Origin: Acidobacteriaceae bacterium KBS 83
Lineage (GTDB): Bacteria; Acidobacteriota; Terriglobia; Terriglobales; Acidobacteriaceae
Direction: 5' to 3'
NCBI GenBank assembly: GCA_000381585.1
Contig: KB906736.1
Span: forward strand, 1-64,000
DNA length: 64,000 nucleotides
The position numbers and the translations under genes are program-made. Of this stretch, positions 8,782-20,082 are shown piece by piece; the stretch's first letter is position 1, and each line of letters opens with the position of its first letter. The notes under the pieces were generated by a model. That model saw nothing but the letters and a program-made list of their open reading frames with translations, did not search any database and had not been told where the DNA came from.

Positions 8782-11483
8782 GATTCCTGCGCCGCTTTTT
8801 CATTCGCCTCTCGAACTTCGCCACAGGGCAGAGTGCCGACCAACGCCTGCAGGATGAGATCGCCGAACATCTTGCGTTCCAGACGGAAGAGAACATGCGC
8901 GCCGGTATGTCGCCCGCCGAGGCGCGGCGGCAGGCCGCACTCAAGCTCGGCGCGGCGCAAGCGATCCGGGAAGGCCACCACGCCGAGCAAAGTATTCCCT
9001 TCATCGAGAATCTGCTCTTCGACCTGAAGTATGCGGTTCGCATGCTTCGGAGATCTCCTGGATTCTCTTTCATTGCCATCGCCACCATGGCCCTCGGCGT
9101 CGGAGCCACCACCGCCATCTATAGCGTCATCGACGCCACGCTACTGCATCCTTTGCCCTACCCCAACCCCAGCCAACTGGTGCTCATTCAAGCCAACCTT
9201 CCCGGCGTGGGCGCGCACGACATCGGCCTCTCCATCCCCGAGTTGAGAGACCTTCAGAACTCGGGAATCTTCCAATATGTGTCCCTTTGCTTTTTCGGCA
9301 CCGACACTCTTACCGGCAGCGGCCAGCCCACGCGCCTCGCCGGAAAGTCGGTCTCACCGGGCTACTTCGCGGTGCTCGGCGTCGACGCGCAGCTGGGGCG
9401 CACCTTCGATCCGCACGACGCCACACCCGGCTTCAACAACGAGGTCGTCATCAGCGATGGGCTCTGGAAGCGCGCACTTGGCGCCGACCCGCACATTGTC
9501 GGCAAGACTCTTCGCGTTGACAATGATCCCGCTCTTGTTGTCGGCGTCATGCCCGCCAGCTTTCGCGATCAGGGCCAAACCAGCGAGCAGGTCAGTACCG
9601 AATTGTGGGCGGCGACCGGATTTTCCGACGACCCGCCGCCGTTGCGCGGCTCGCGTACCCCCTACGAGACCATCGCACGCCTTCAGCCTGGTCTCTCGCC
9701 TGAGGCCGCGCAGGGGCGCCTCGATGCCCTGGTTGCATCGTTGAAGAAGCAATATCCGGCGGATTATCCGCCGCAAGGCGCGTGGACCATCCACCTCACT
9801 CCTCTGGCCGAGACACTTGTCGGCAACGTTCGCCAATCCCTCATCCTGCTGTTTGGCGCGGTGGGCCTGGTCCTGCTGATCAGCTCCGTCAACGTCGCCA
9901 ATCTGCTGCTTGCTCGCGCCAGCGCGCGAGGACGCGAGATGGCGGTTCGCCAGGCATTCGGAGCCGCAAGAATGCGCCTTATTCGTCAGCTCCTCTCCGA
10001 GAGCTTGTTACTCTTCGTGCTTGGCGGCATCACCGGTTTCGCGGTCCTCTTCTGCGCCCGGAAATTCCTGCTGCAATTTGTTCCCGAAAGCCTGCCGCGC
10101 CTCAATGACATATCCATCAGGTGGGGCGTGCTGGCGTTTGCGATCGTCGTCTCTGTCGCCGCCGGAACCATCTTCGGGCTTGCTCCTGCGTGGCTCACAA
10201 GCCGCCTTAATTTGACGGCGACGCTCCGGCAAGAAGGTCGTGGCTCCAACGGTTCCCGGCAGCGCTCGCGCTTGCGCCATGTTCTGGTGATTGGTGAATT
10301 AGCCCTCTCCCTGGTGCTGATGGTCGCCGCCGGTCTTCTGCTGCGCAGCTTCTGGGACTTGTTCAGGGTTCAGCTCGGCTTCAATCCCAGCCGCGTCATG
10401 GCAATCGAGAGCTCGCTGCCGAATCCTAACGATCCCAAAACCGACATTTACCACACCGCCACGCAGGAATCGGTGTTTCTGCGGGAAGCTCTCCGTCGAA
10501 TCCGGACGTTGCCGGGCGTGGAAGAAACCGCCGTCAGCGATCGGCAGGCCATTCCCCTCGGCCATGGCCAGAACGATCGCAGAATGATTCCATTGGTTCG
10601 CGAAGGCGAGGAGGGGCAAAGCAGCCAGCCTCCGCTGATCGATACATCGATCGTCTCACCGGAATATTTCCACGTGCTCGGCATGAGTCTGGCGCGTGGA
10701 CGCCTCTTCGTCGACCGGGACCTCGAAGCTACGCCCTTGGTCGCAGTCATCAACCAGGCCGCGGCCCGCACCTACTGGCCCAACCAGGATCCGGTCGGCA
10801 AGCGCGTCCGTATGTTGGGCCGTTTGGGCCGTGCCAGGCCGGACTCGACCACCATCGTCGGCGTCATTGCCGATGCACACACAGAATCGCTCGCGGACGC
10901 CGGCATTCCGCAGATGTACCTCGACATCTACCAGCGCCCCGCCAAGTTTCTTGCGTTCTACCTGCGTGGACAGATCGATCCCGCCGCCATCTCCGCGCAG
11001 GTGCGCACACAAATCCAGGCCGTCGATCCGGAGCTTCCCGTCTTCCACGCGGAGACCTTGGACGACGTTCTCTCCTCTTCACTTTCCGTGCGGCGGTTCT
11101 CCATGGAAATGGTGGCGCTCTTTGCCGCAACTGCCCTGCTCCTCGCGGGCCTAGGAATCTATGGAACTATCTCCTTCCTGGTCAATGAGCAATCGCGCGA
11201 GATCGCGATTCGCCTTGCGCTGGGCGCGCAAAGGAGCAATATCCTCAGGATGGTTTTACGCCAGGGCCTCGGTCTGGCCGCCGCCGGCGCCGGCGTAGGC
11301 CTGGCGGGCGCGCTTATTGTTTCTCATCTCATGGCCGGCCTGCTTTACGGTGTCTCGCCCTACGACCTCTCCACCTTCGCCGGCGTAACCGCCGTGCTCA
11401 CCGCCGTCGCCATCGCCGCCAGTTACATCCCTGCGCTGCGCGCCATGCGGCTCGATCCAATCACTACACTCCACTCCGAATAA
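8778..11483 (+). CDS. ADOP-family duplicated ABC permease (MacB/FtsX-like)
   Basis: The 901-residue protein is an acidobacterial duplicated orphan permease: two FtsX/MacB-like permease units fused in one chain, with no ATPase gene beside it. It starts with the soluble prefix helix region (LQDEIAEHLAFQTEENMRAG, about residues 25-60). A MacB-type periplasmic core domain follows the first transmembrane helix (SPGFSFIAIATMALGVGATT, about residue 95). A three-helix cluster lies around residues 355-470. The second unit repeats this, ending with FAATALLLAGLGIYGTISF, EIAIRLALGAQRSNI and LRAMRLDPITTL. The substrate is unknown; related MacB systems move macrolides, peptides or lipoproteins. The start overlaps the padR stop. 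Confidence 0.93.
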   Translation: MRFLRRFFIRLSNFATGQSADQRLQDEIAEHLAFQTEENMRAGMSPAEARRQAALKLGAAQAIREGHHAEQSIPFIENLLFDLKYAVRMLRRSPGFSFIAIATMALGVGATTAIYSVIDATLLHPLPYPNPSQLVLIQANLPGVGAHDIGLSIPELRDLQNSGIFQYVSLCFFGTDTLTGSGQPTRLAGKSVSPGYFAVLGVDAQLGRTFDPHDATPGFNNEVVISDGLWKRALGADPHIVGKTLRVDNDPALVVGVMPASFRDQGQTSEQVSTELWAATGFSDDPPPLRGSRTPYETIARLQPGLSPEAAQGRLDALVASLKKQYPADYPPQGAWTIHLTPLAETLVGNVRQSLILLFGAVGLVLLISSVNVANLLLARASARGREMAVRQAFGAARMRLIRQLLSESLLLFVLGGITGFAVLFCARKFLLQFVPESLPRLNDISIRWGVLAFAIVVSVAAGTIFGLAPAWLTSRLNLTATLRQEGRGSNGSRQRSRLRHVLVIGELALSLVLMVAAGLLLRSFWDLFRVQLGFNPSRVMAIESSLPNPNDPKTDIYHTATQESVFLREALRRIRTLPGVEETAVSDRQAIPLGHGQNDRRMIPLVREGEEGQSSQPPLIDTSIVSPEYFHVLGMSLARGRLFVDRDLEATPLVAVINQAAARTYWPNQDPVGKRVRMLGRLGRARPDSTTIVGVIADAHTESLADAGIPQMYLDIYQRPAKFLAFYLRGQIDPAAISAQVRTQIQAVDPELPVFHAETLDDVLSSSLSVRRFSMEMVALFAATALLLAGLGIYGTISFLVNEQSREIAIRLALGAQRSNILRMVLRQGLGLAAAGAGVGLAGALIVSHLMAGLLYGVSPYDLSTFAGVTAVLTAVAIAASYIPALRAMRLDPITTLHSE

Positions 11484-11972
11484 CCTTTGGCACTGCTCAA
11501 GACTTTGTCTTCACAAGTTGTTTCCATCCCAATGAACTCCTTCGGGATGCTGATGAATTCACCCCACAGCGAGTTCCAGAGGATTAGTCCCCAAAAACGC
11601 CAATCCCGGAAGGACGGCTCTCGTTTGATGACAAATCGCCAAGTCACTTAATGACAACTTAGAACAATCTGCTTGTCTGTAAAGTCGCCATCTCGGACAA
11701 GTGGCTCAGGAGCTGCCGAAAAACGGGGTTGTCGGTATCTACGTCTCGCCGAGTCGCTCAGCGAACGCTGCGGACATAGAAATTTCAGGTTCCGGGCTCT
11801 GGGAAGCTTGCCGGATTTTCGTCTGCCGGTCGATAAATTCCTGTTTGGCGACTAACCGGACATTGACTCAACGCAAGCGCGTTTCCCGATACATATTCCA
11901 GGCAGAGGCATCAATCGCAGTCGATGAGTGCATTGCCCTGTCTCGTAAGTTCACTACGTCAATTCGAACCAC
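11484..11972. other. Intergenic stretch with a weak repeat-like motif
   Basis: Roughly 490 bases between two gene ends. A 102-codon open frame (11701-12009, plus) runs into the DinB gene antisense and has no protein-like features, so I do not call it. CTAACCGGACATTGAC near 11853 resembles the left end of the repeat family at 13.25 and 13.95 kb. Confidence 0.35.
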
Positions 11973-12458
11973 TTACGCCGCGCTACGGGTGTCTGCGGAT
12001 GGTCCGTAGATCGACGGAACTGTTCCGCCCATCGGGCGCAGATATGCAGCCAATTGACCCCTGTGATGAATTGAGCCGAAGAGAATGAACCATAGAAACT
12101 GGTCACTAAGTTGCTCCGAGACCACTTTTCCTTCGTAGAAAAAATGGGCTACCCGGCCCCATGCTGATTCGTCCATCGCTTCCACAAGGTTGATGAGTTC
12201 ATTCGACCATTGCTCGAACATCTCCAGCATTTCTGCAAGTGAAGGCACAGACTCTTGCCGCCATTCCGTGCGACCCTCTTTGACGACCTCAATGCATGCC
12301 CGTAATTCGCCTACGAGCGTCCATACGAGTTGTTCGGCTGAGGGAGAACGTTCATGCGGCTTATAGCTCAGATGATCAGCTGGAAGCGAGTGAAGGACTC
12401 GCAGGAAAACAGGCGACTCGGCTCTTCGTCGCTCGAGATAAAACTCACGCGATGTCAT
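11973..12458 (-). CDS. DinB-superfamily protein
   Basis: The 161-residue protein has the length and helical make-up of DinB/YfiT-like four-helix-bundle proteins, which are usually metal-dependent thiol S-transferases or stress proteins. The SIHHRGQLAAYLRPMGG block around residue 130, followed by VPSIYGPSAD, is the family's strongest signature and supplies metal ligands. The helix that normally bears the first histidine reads QLVWTLVGEL here, so that ligand may be missing. The gene is divergent from the CGNR gene, 105 bases away, which suggests shared regulation. The biochemical role is unknown. Confidence 0.8.
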   Translation of the reverse strand: MTSREFYLERRRAESPVFLRVLHSLPADHLSYKPHERSPSAEQLVWTLVGELRACIEVVKEGRTEWRQESVPSLAEMLEMFEQWSNELINLVEAMDESAWGRVAHFFYEGKVVSEQLSDQFLWFILFGSIHHRGQLAAYLRPMGGTVPSIYGPSADTRSAA

Positions 12459-12563
12459 GGTGATTGAAGCCTTCCGGATTTGATAGATAACTCGCCACGT
12501 CTATATCATGTGTTATACCCATGACGGTGTTAAGAACGCATCGGCGTGGAGGAATAGAAAACG
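12459..12563. promoter_or_regulatory. Divergent promoter region between dinB-like and CGNR genes
   Basis: The 105-base gap must carry promoters for both genes. AT-rich -10-like words (TATATC near 12501 and TTATAC near 12512) are visible, and GGAGG at 12548 is a ribosome site for the CGNR gene. I could not define -35 elements. Confidence 0.35.
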
Positions 12564-13130
12564 ATGCCGATTGCGGAAGACTTCGTATTCATTGGCAGGT
12601 TGTCACTCGACTTTGCCCATACCGGAGATATGGGCTACGGTCCTAGATTCGAGCGGCTCAAGTCGCCGGGTGACCTGAACCGCTGGCTTTCTCTAAGCCC
12701 GCTCCGGCTGCCGCCGCTTCCCATCTCCGATGTCGAGATGGAAGAAGCCAAGATCCTCCGCAGAGCTATCTCGAGGGTCGCTTCCGCTCTGGTTGCAGGG
12801 GCGGCCGTGGGAGAACAGGATGTGCAACGGATCAACCGCGCAGCTCGACAACCTGCTCTCGTCGTCCAGCTCGCGCGCGACGGGAAATGCATGCGGTGGC
12901 ACTCTCCAACCCTATCGGCTGTTCTGGCCACCCTCGCCGCGGATGCAATCCAACTCTTTGGCGACGCAACGCAGAGAACTCGGATTCGTCGTTGCGAAAA
13001 CTCCGGCTGCCAGGCAATCTTTTATGACGATTCCAGGCCGGGGCTACGGCGTTGGTGCGCCCCAAATCGTTGCGGTGATCGCATGCGGGCGAAAGTCTAT
13101 CGCCAGCGGAAATCTCAGGGGCATTCATGA
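12564..13130 (+). CDS. ABATE/CGNR zinc-finger domain regulator
   Basis: This 188-residue protein has the two-part structure of ABATE-CGNR proteins, predicted stress-linked transcription factors. The N-terminal half (FIGRLSLDFAHTGD and following) matches the ABATE start. The C-terminal 45 residues form a treble-clef zinc finger with cysteines in RRCENSGCQAIFYDD and RRWCAPNRCGDRMRAKVYRQR. The diagnostic CGNR tetrad appears as CGDR. The basic tail fits DNA binding. It probably controls itself and the divergent DinB-like gene. Confidence 0.82.
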   Translation: MPIAEDFVFIGRLSLDFAHTGDMGYGPRFERLKSPGDLNRWLSLSPLRLPPLPISDVEMEEAKILRRAISRVASALVAGAAVGEQDVQRINRAARQPALVVQLARDGKCMRWHSPTLSAVLATLAADAIQLFGDATQRTRIRRCENSGCQAIFYDDSRPGLRRWCAPNRCGDRMRAKVYRQRKSQGHS

Positions 13131-13246
13131 GCCTTGTGTGACCGCGACAAGAGAGCAGAATGAATCTCTGCTGTTTCATTTCGATTGATGCGAAACTCCA
13201 ACGCGCTCCCTGAGATTCTGAAGAGTCTCGGTCTTCTGGCCGTATC

Positions 13247-13293
13247 ACCGGCTAACCGGAAACAACAAAGCGTAACGTCCGGATTGCCGACAA
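13247..13293. repeat. Short inverted-repeat element, copy E
   Basis: The left arm CGGCTAACCGGA (about 13250-13261) pairs imperfectly with TCCGGATTGCCG (13278-13289); the arms match at about 10 of 13 positions. The right arm with its flank (TCCGGATTGCCGACAA) matches the right end of copy B exactly. The element is only about 47 bases, so its ends are conserved but its interior is not. Confidence 0.55.
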
Positions 13294-13345
13294 TCCACCC
13301 GGAACGCCGCAACAAGCGCGATTAAGTGGGGGATAATCGTGAAAT

Positions 13346-13948
13346 ATGGCGATCTCAATACATTCTGGACTAACGGATGACAATGACTTCGTCGATTTGT
13401 TAAACGAGCTGCTGAATGCTTTACTCGTTCAGCAAACCCCGGAGCAACTCTGGGTGATCCAGATCGATAATTGGTTCGATCACAAATGGCTATGCTATTC
13501 CGGGAGTGGTAGTGTTGCCTCGAAGCTCCCGGTAGATTGGACCTGCTCGTTTATGGACCAGTTCGCTTCCGTCAAGGAACAATTTTGGCGGGACAAGCTA
13601 ACCTTTCCACCGTTTGCGCCGGACAGGGTGGTGGGCCAGTGGTCGTTTCTGCTTTCCAGGGGAGGCTACATCGAAGTTCCTCTCCCGAAGTTGCCACATA
13701 GAGAGTCTCGACGCCGCAGCCATTCCAACCTAAACAGGCGGGTGGAGGATTTCGTTCGATCGGCTTCATTTGTCTGGTATAGCGGCAACACTTTGAAGAA
13801 CGGACGCGGAAGCGCGATGGTTTACAGCATTGGAAATGGTAAGCCTATTTGCTGGTTTGCAGCATTCGGAAGGAAATTGGGTTGGATGCTTGAAAGGACC
13901 AAGGGCATAGATAAGGAAGAGGTCTCTCGTTTGCTTTTTGGCGGTTAA
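13346..13948 (+). CDS. Hypothetical protein, unrecognised
   Basis: I do not recognise this 200-residue protein. It is soluble, with no signal peptide or membrane segment, and rich in Trp and aromatic residues (WVIQIDNWFDHKWLCYSGSG near residue 36; QWSFLLSRGGYIEV near residue 98). The C-terminal part contains GNGKPICWFAAFGRKLGWML. The composition resembles small cytoplasmic proteins often found as immunity or antitoxin-like genes, but no motif supports that and no toxin partner is adjacent. Codon use is less GC-rich than in the housekeeping genes, which fits acquisition. It sits exactly between repeat copies E and D; its stop codon is the first base triplet of copy D. Confidence 0.55.
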   Translation: MAISIHSGLTDDNDFVDLLNELLNALLVQQTPEQLWVIQIDNWFDHKWLCYSGSGSVASKLPVDWTCSFMDQFASVKEQFWRDKLTFPPFAPDRVVGQWSFLLSRGGYIEVPLPKLPHRESRRRSHSNLNRRVEDFVRSASFVWYSGNTLKNGRGSAMVYSIGNGKPICWFAAFGRKLGWMLERTKGIDKEEVSRLLFGG

Positions 13949-14003
13949 CCGGCAGTACGGACAGAACTTGCCGGCTGGTGCGTTACTTCCGTATTGCCGA
14001 CAA
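13945..14003. repeat. Short inverted-repeat element, copy D
   Basis: CGGCAGTACGGA (13950-13961) and TCCGTATTGCCG (13988-13999) are inverted repeats matching at 11 of 12 positions, separated by about 26 bases. The right arm is the reverse complement of the left end of copies B and C (CGGCAATACGGA). Confidence 0.65.
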
Positions 14004-14035
14004 TACGCCAACCACGGCGTCTATACTCGCAGATC

Positions 14036-14998
14036 ATGCGGCAGATCGCTCAGTGCATTGCTTTTTGTCTCGTGTTCGGGGCACCCACGACCTGTCGTTG
14101 CCAGAGCAGAGTCCCTTCGCCGGACGACGCTCGTGCGAGGAGCGTTGACAACTCCACCGCTTCTCCCGGCAGTTCAGTGACCATGACAGGGATTTTGCTA
14201 GTCGACGATTGGCGATGTGATAAATGGTCCGCCGATGTGCCCAAAGATAGCATGATGTGCCCAGAAGGAGGCTTATCGCAATGGGGACTCATAACTGCCA
14301 CGAAGCAATACATAGTCCGGGGAATTAACAGTGAACTCAGGAAGTACGAACGCCAAAGAGTCATGGTAACCGGAGCAGTGACAGCAGCAACCGGAGATGT
14401 GCCCACCGACAAACTTGAGGTGCAATTGATTGCTTCGAATAAGGTCGACAAAAACCCAATTCGAGAATTGATTGCGGAACTGAGATCGAATCCGTGGACC
14501 CAGCCTGTGAATACGTCCAATCCGACTCTGTGGGATTTTCACTTCACGCCGCCAATGATTCAGATTTTGCAGGCCGGACCGGCGGCACAGGATGTGTTGC
14601 TGGAGTATATAAGTGATCCGCAAATCAAAGATCAGATCATCTTCCTCTTAGGGGGAGTCGGCGACGGGAATGCCATCGAACCGATCATCGAGGCCATGGC
14701 CACTCCGGTTGAGGCGCAGGGTGGTGCCTATGCGCGCAAGGTTAACCTTGCGGCCAATCTTGCTCTCACCAATATCACTGTTGGTGACGTTATCTGGCAC
14801 CACGGCGGCGGGATTACGATTGACCGCTGTCCAGACGATCCAAAGACATGTTGGTCTGTATGGTGGACCGAACACCGCGACACGTTCGATATTTCACATA
14901 CGCCGAAGCGAAACTCGAACTACCCCGATTACGGCATCTACCAGAACCCCAGCGCGTATCGCTCGGAGAGCTTCATTCACAGCCGGGAATATAAATAG
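14036..14998 (+). CDS. Secreted protein with OB-fold-like and HEAT-like parts, unknown role
   Basis: The ATG at 14036 gives a signal peptide (MRQIAQCIAFCLVFGAPTTC) and a 320-residue product; the frame is open a little further upstream without signal character. Residues about 45-140 read like a small beta-barrel: MTGILLVDDWRCDKW, then QYIVRGINSELRKYERQRV and MVTGAVTA. This is similar to secreted OB-fold domains of the type found in acidobacterial exported proteins. The middle (GPAAQDVLLEYISD, DQIIFLLGGVGDGNAIEPII) looks like two or three HEAT-type helices. Four or more cysteines could form disulfides. Function and partner are unknown. Repeat copies D and C flank the gene. Confidence 0.55.
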   Translation: MRQIAQCIAFCLVFGAPTTCRCQSRVPSPDDARARSVDNSTASPGSSVTMTGILLVDDWRCDKWSADVPKDSMMCPEGGLSQWGLITATKQYIVRGINSELRKYERQRVMVTGAVTAATGDVPTDKLEVQLIASNKVDKNPIRELIAELRSNPWTQPVNTSNPTLWDFHFTPPMIQILQAGPAAQDVLLEYISDPQIKDQIIFLLGGVGDGNAIEPIIEAMATPVEAQGGAYARKVNLAANLALTNITVGDVIWHHGGGITIDRCPDDPKTCWSVWWTEHRDTFDISHTPKRNSNYPDYGIYQNPSAYRSESFIHSREYK

Positions 14999-15038
14999 CG
15001 GGTACTCGGGTGCTCGTGAGAGGCATTCCGGGCGAGTC

Positions 15039-15125
15039 ACCGGCAATACGGAAGTTATGCCGAGGGCGAGCCAACCCGGCTCGTCGATTTCCGAGATAGG
15101 TTTTAGTGTTCATTTCCGGCTATCC
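15039..15125. repeat. Dispersed intergenic repeat, copy C
   Basis: The first 64 bases are identical to copy B, 7.3 kb away, including the left end CGGCAATACGGAAGTTA and the hairpin CGAGCC-AACCC-GGCTCG. The right end (TCATTTCCGG at about 15110) is shorter and decayed compared with copy B. The copy ends about 100 bases before the uvrA start. Confidence 0.7.
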
Positions 15126-15223
15126 ATGGATCCGCACCATGCAGGCTGCGACCAACGGGAGCGCTCCACAACTCGCGCCGCACGCGCGGCCTCCCGGACG
15201 GCGAGTCCCCGATATACTGAAGG

Positions 15224-18256
<3,033 letters not shown>

Positions 18257-18259
18257 GAG

Positions 18260-19606
18260 ATGGAGATGAAGTGGCTGTATCTAAGCATCTTGTGCTTTTC
18301 AATGGGCTCCAGGGCGCAACAGGCTCCGCTGCCGGCCGGAAGTCATGATCCCGACGAGGCGGTTACGTCGTCACCAGCACTCGCATCGGGAAAGCCTGCC
18401 GGCATCGCCCCGGCACTTGCGGCCGCGGAGGACAAGATCGAAGCGCACGACTTCGATGGCGCGCGGCCTTCCCTTCTTGCCTATCTCCAGCAGCACCCGG
18501 CGGACGCCCGGGCCCTCTTCGATCTTGGCTTTGTCGAGGACTCCACGGGGCAGCAGGATGCCGCTGAGCGCGACTACGGCAAGGCCATTGCCGCAGACCC
18601 GAAGCAATTCGAGTCGCATGCCGCCCTCGGCCTGCTGTATGCGCAGACCGGGCGCGTCGACAAGGCGCTTCCTGAACTCCAGACCGCCAGCCAGCTCGAA
18701 CCCGCCAGCCATGACCAGGCTGCCAAGGCTCAGGTGTGGCGGAGCCTGGCCCAGCTTCAGCTCCACAGCGACCCTGCGGCGGCGAAGCAATCCCTGCTGA
18801 AGGCACTCCAGCTTGCACCGGGGAGCGAGACGCCCGCGGACCTGGTGCTGACTGGGCAGATTGCCGAGGCCAATGGCGACCCGGAAGATGCCGCTATCGC
18901 TTACAAACGCGCTTTGGCTGCGGATCCGGCCTCCGCAGGGGCCACATCGGGGCTTGCCCACCTTCTGCTGAAGGAGAAGAAACCGGAAGAGGCAGAACCC
19001 CTGCTGCGTGCTGCACTTGCCAAACATCCGGAGGACGCGGGGCTGACCGCGCAGCTTGCCACTGTGCTCTCCGCCGAGGGCAACCAGGCTGAGGCAACGG
19101 CCACGCTTGAAAAGCTGCACCAGCTTCAGCCGGCAAACGTGGAGGTTAGCGGGATGCTGGCCGACGCGTACCTACGCAACGGCGCACCGGAAAAGGCTGC
19201 CCCGCTGCTCGCGGACGCGGTCCGAGCGGCACCGAATGATCCCGGACTGCTTACGGACTACGGGCAAAGCCTGATCTACACGAAAGAATTTGCCAGCGCC
19301 GTTCCCGTTCTGGAACGCGCCACGGCAGCCGACCCGCGCAACGAGGAGGCATGGGGCGGCTTGGCTTTTGCCCATTCCCAGCTTCACCAGGACGCGGAAG
19401 TATTGAAGGACCTTTCGGCCCGACAAAAAATCGCGGCCGACACACCAGAAACATTGTTCCTGTGGGCAACTTCGTACGATAATCTGCACCAGAAGGAACA
19501 GGCGGCTGGATACTACGAAAGATTCCTCGCGGCCGCCCAGGGTAAGTATCCAAACGAGGAATGGCAGGCGAAACACCGGCTGGTGGCTTTGGGACATGGT
19601 CACTGA
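18260..19606 (+). CDS. Secreted tetratricopeptide-repeat protein
   Basis: A signal peptide (MKWLYLSILCFSMGSRAQQ) is followed by about ten helical TPR units, with motif-like stretches such as ALFDLGFVEDSTGQQDAAER, HAALGLLYAQTGRVDKALPE and AWGGLAFAHSQLHQDAEVL. Such proteins are scaffolds in the periplasm; the partner is unknown. It begins three bases after the uvrA stop, so it is probably in the same transcript, and is followed by small secreted proteins with similar spacing. ATG 18260 and ATG 18266 are both possible starts; the second has GGAG directly upstream. Confidence 0.85.
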   Translation: MEMKWLYLSILCFSMGSRAQQAPLPAGSHDPDEAVTSSPALASGKPAGIAPALAAAEDKIEAHDFDGARPSLLAYLQQHPADARALFDLGFVEDSTGQQDAAERDYGKAIAADPKQFESHAALGLLYAQTGRVDKALPELQTASQLEPASHDQAAKAQVWRSLAQLQLHSDPAAAKQSLLKALQLAPGSETPADLVLTGQIAEANGDPEDAAIAYKRALAADPASAGATSGLAHLLLKEKKPEEAEPLLRAALAKHPEDAGLTAQLATVLSAEGNQAEATATLEKLHQLQPANVEVSGMLADAYLRNGAPEKAAPLLADAVRAAPNDPGLLTDYGQSLIYTKEFASAVPVLERATAADPRNEEAWGGLAFAHSQLHQDAEVLKDLSARQKIAADTPETLFLWATSYDNLHQKEQAAGYYERFLAAAQGKYPNEEWQAKHRLVALGHGH

Positions 19607-19633
19607 CCGCGCACGGAAAGTCCGGGGTGCGCT

Positions 19634-20077
19634 ATGCGTCCAATCGGTCTGCTCCTGTTTGTCGCGCTTCTCCTCCCCCTCACAACTCACGCCTCCAGTG
19701 CGGACAAGCAACTCGATCCGGTCGCACTTTCCGCCCTCGCCACGAAGGCAAGCCTGGCATCACCAAAAGAGCAGTGCTACCTGTATGCCGAACTCGTACA
19801 CCAGATGACAGAACTTGCTGGGCGTCAGCTCAGCCAGGGTGAAGACGCATCGGCAACACTGCTCGCAGTCCGGGATTACACGCAGAAGATCCATCTGGGC
19901 GCGGCAAAAGATAACAAGAAACTCAAGAATGCACAGATCCTGATGGAGCACACAGCCTTCCGGCTGAATGAGTATCTGCACTCGGCTGGGATCGACGAGC
20001 GTCCCGTGCTGGAGTCGACGTTGAAAAATCTCAACGAAGTACAGAATGAGCTTATGATGCAGGTGTTTCGCCGCTGA
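19634..20077 (+). CDS. Small secreted protein, unknown function
   Basis: The 147-residue product has a signal peptide (MRPIGLLLFVALLLPLTTHA) and a mature part predicted all-helical (LAGRQLSQGEDASATLLAV, LKNAQILMEHTAFRLNEYL). I do not recognise the family. It sits 27 bases after the TPR gene and 6 bases before another small exported protein, which indicates one operon. Confidence 0.7.
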   Translation: MRPIGLLLFVALLLPLTTHASSADKQLDPVALSALATKASLASPKEQCYLYAELVHQMTELAGRQLSQGEDASATLLAVRDYTQKIHLGAAKDNKKLKNAQILMEHTAFRLNEYLHSAGIDERPVLESTLKNLNEVQNELMMQVFRR

Positions 20078-20082
20078 ATCAT

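Noticed and set aside
11701-12009. A 102-codon frame upstream of the DinB gene
   Set aside because: It overlaps the DinB gene antisense and shows no folding or family features.
6290-15125. Classical integron with attC sites
   Set aside because: The architecture is similar, but I find no GTTRRRY/RYYYAAC pair at the repeat ends and no integrase gene in the window; genes also point in both directions.
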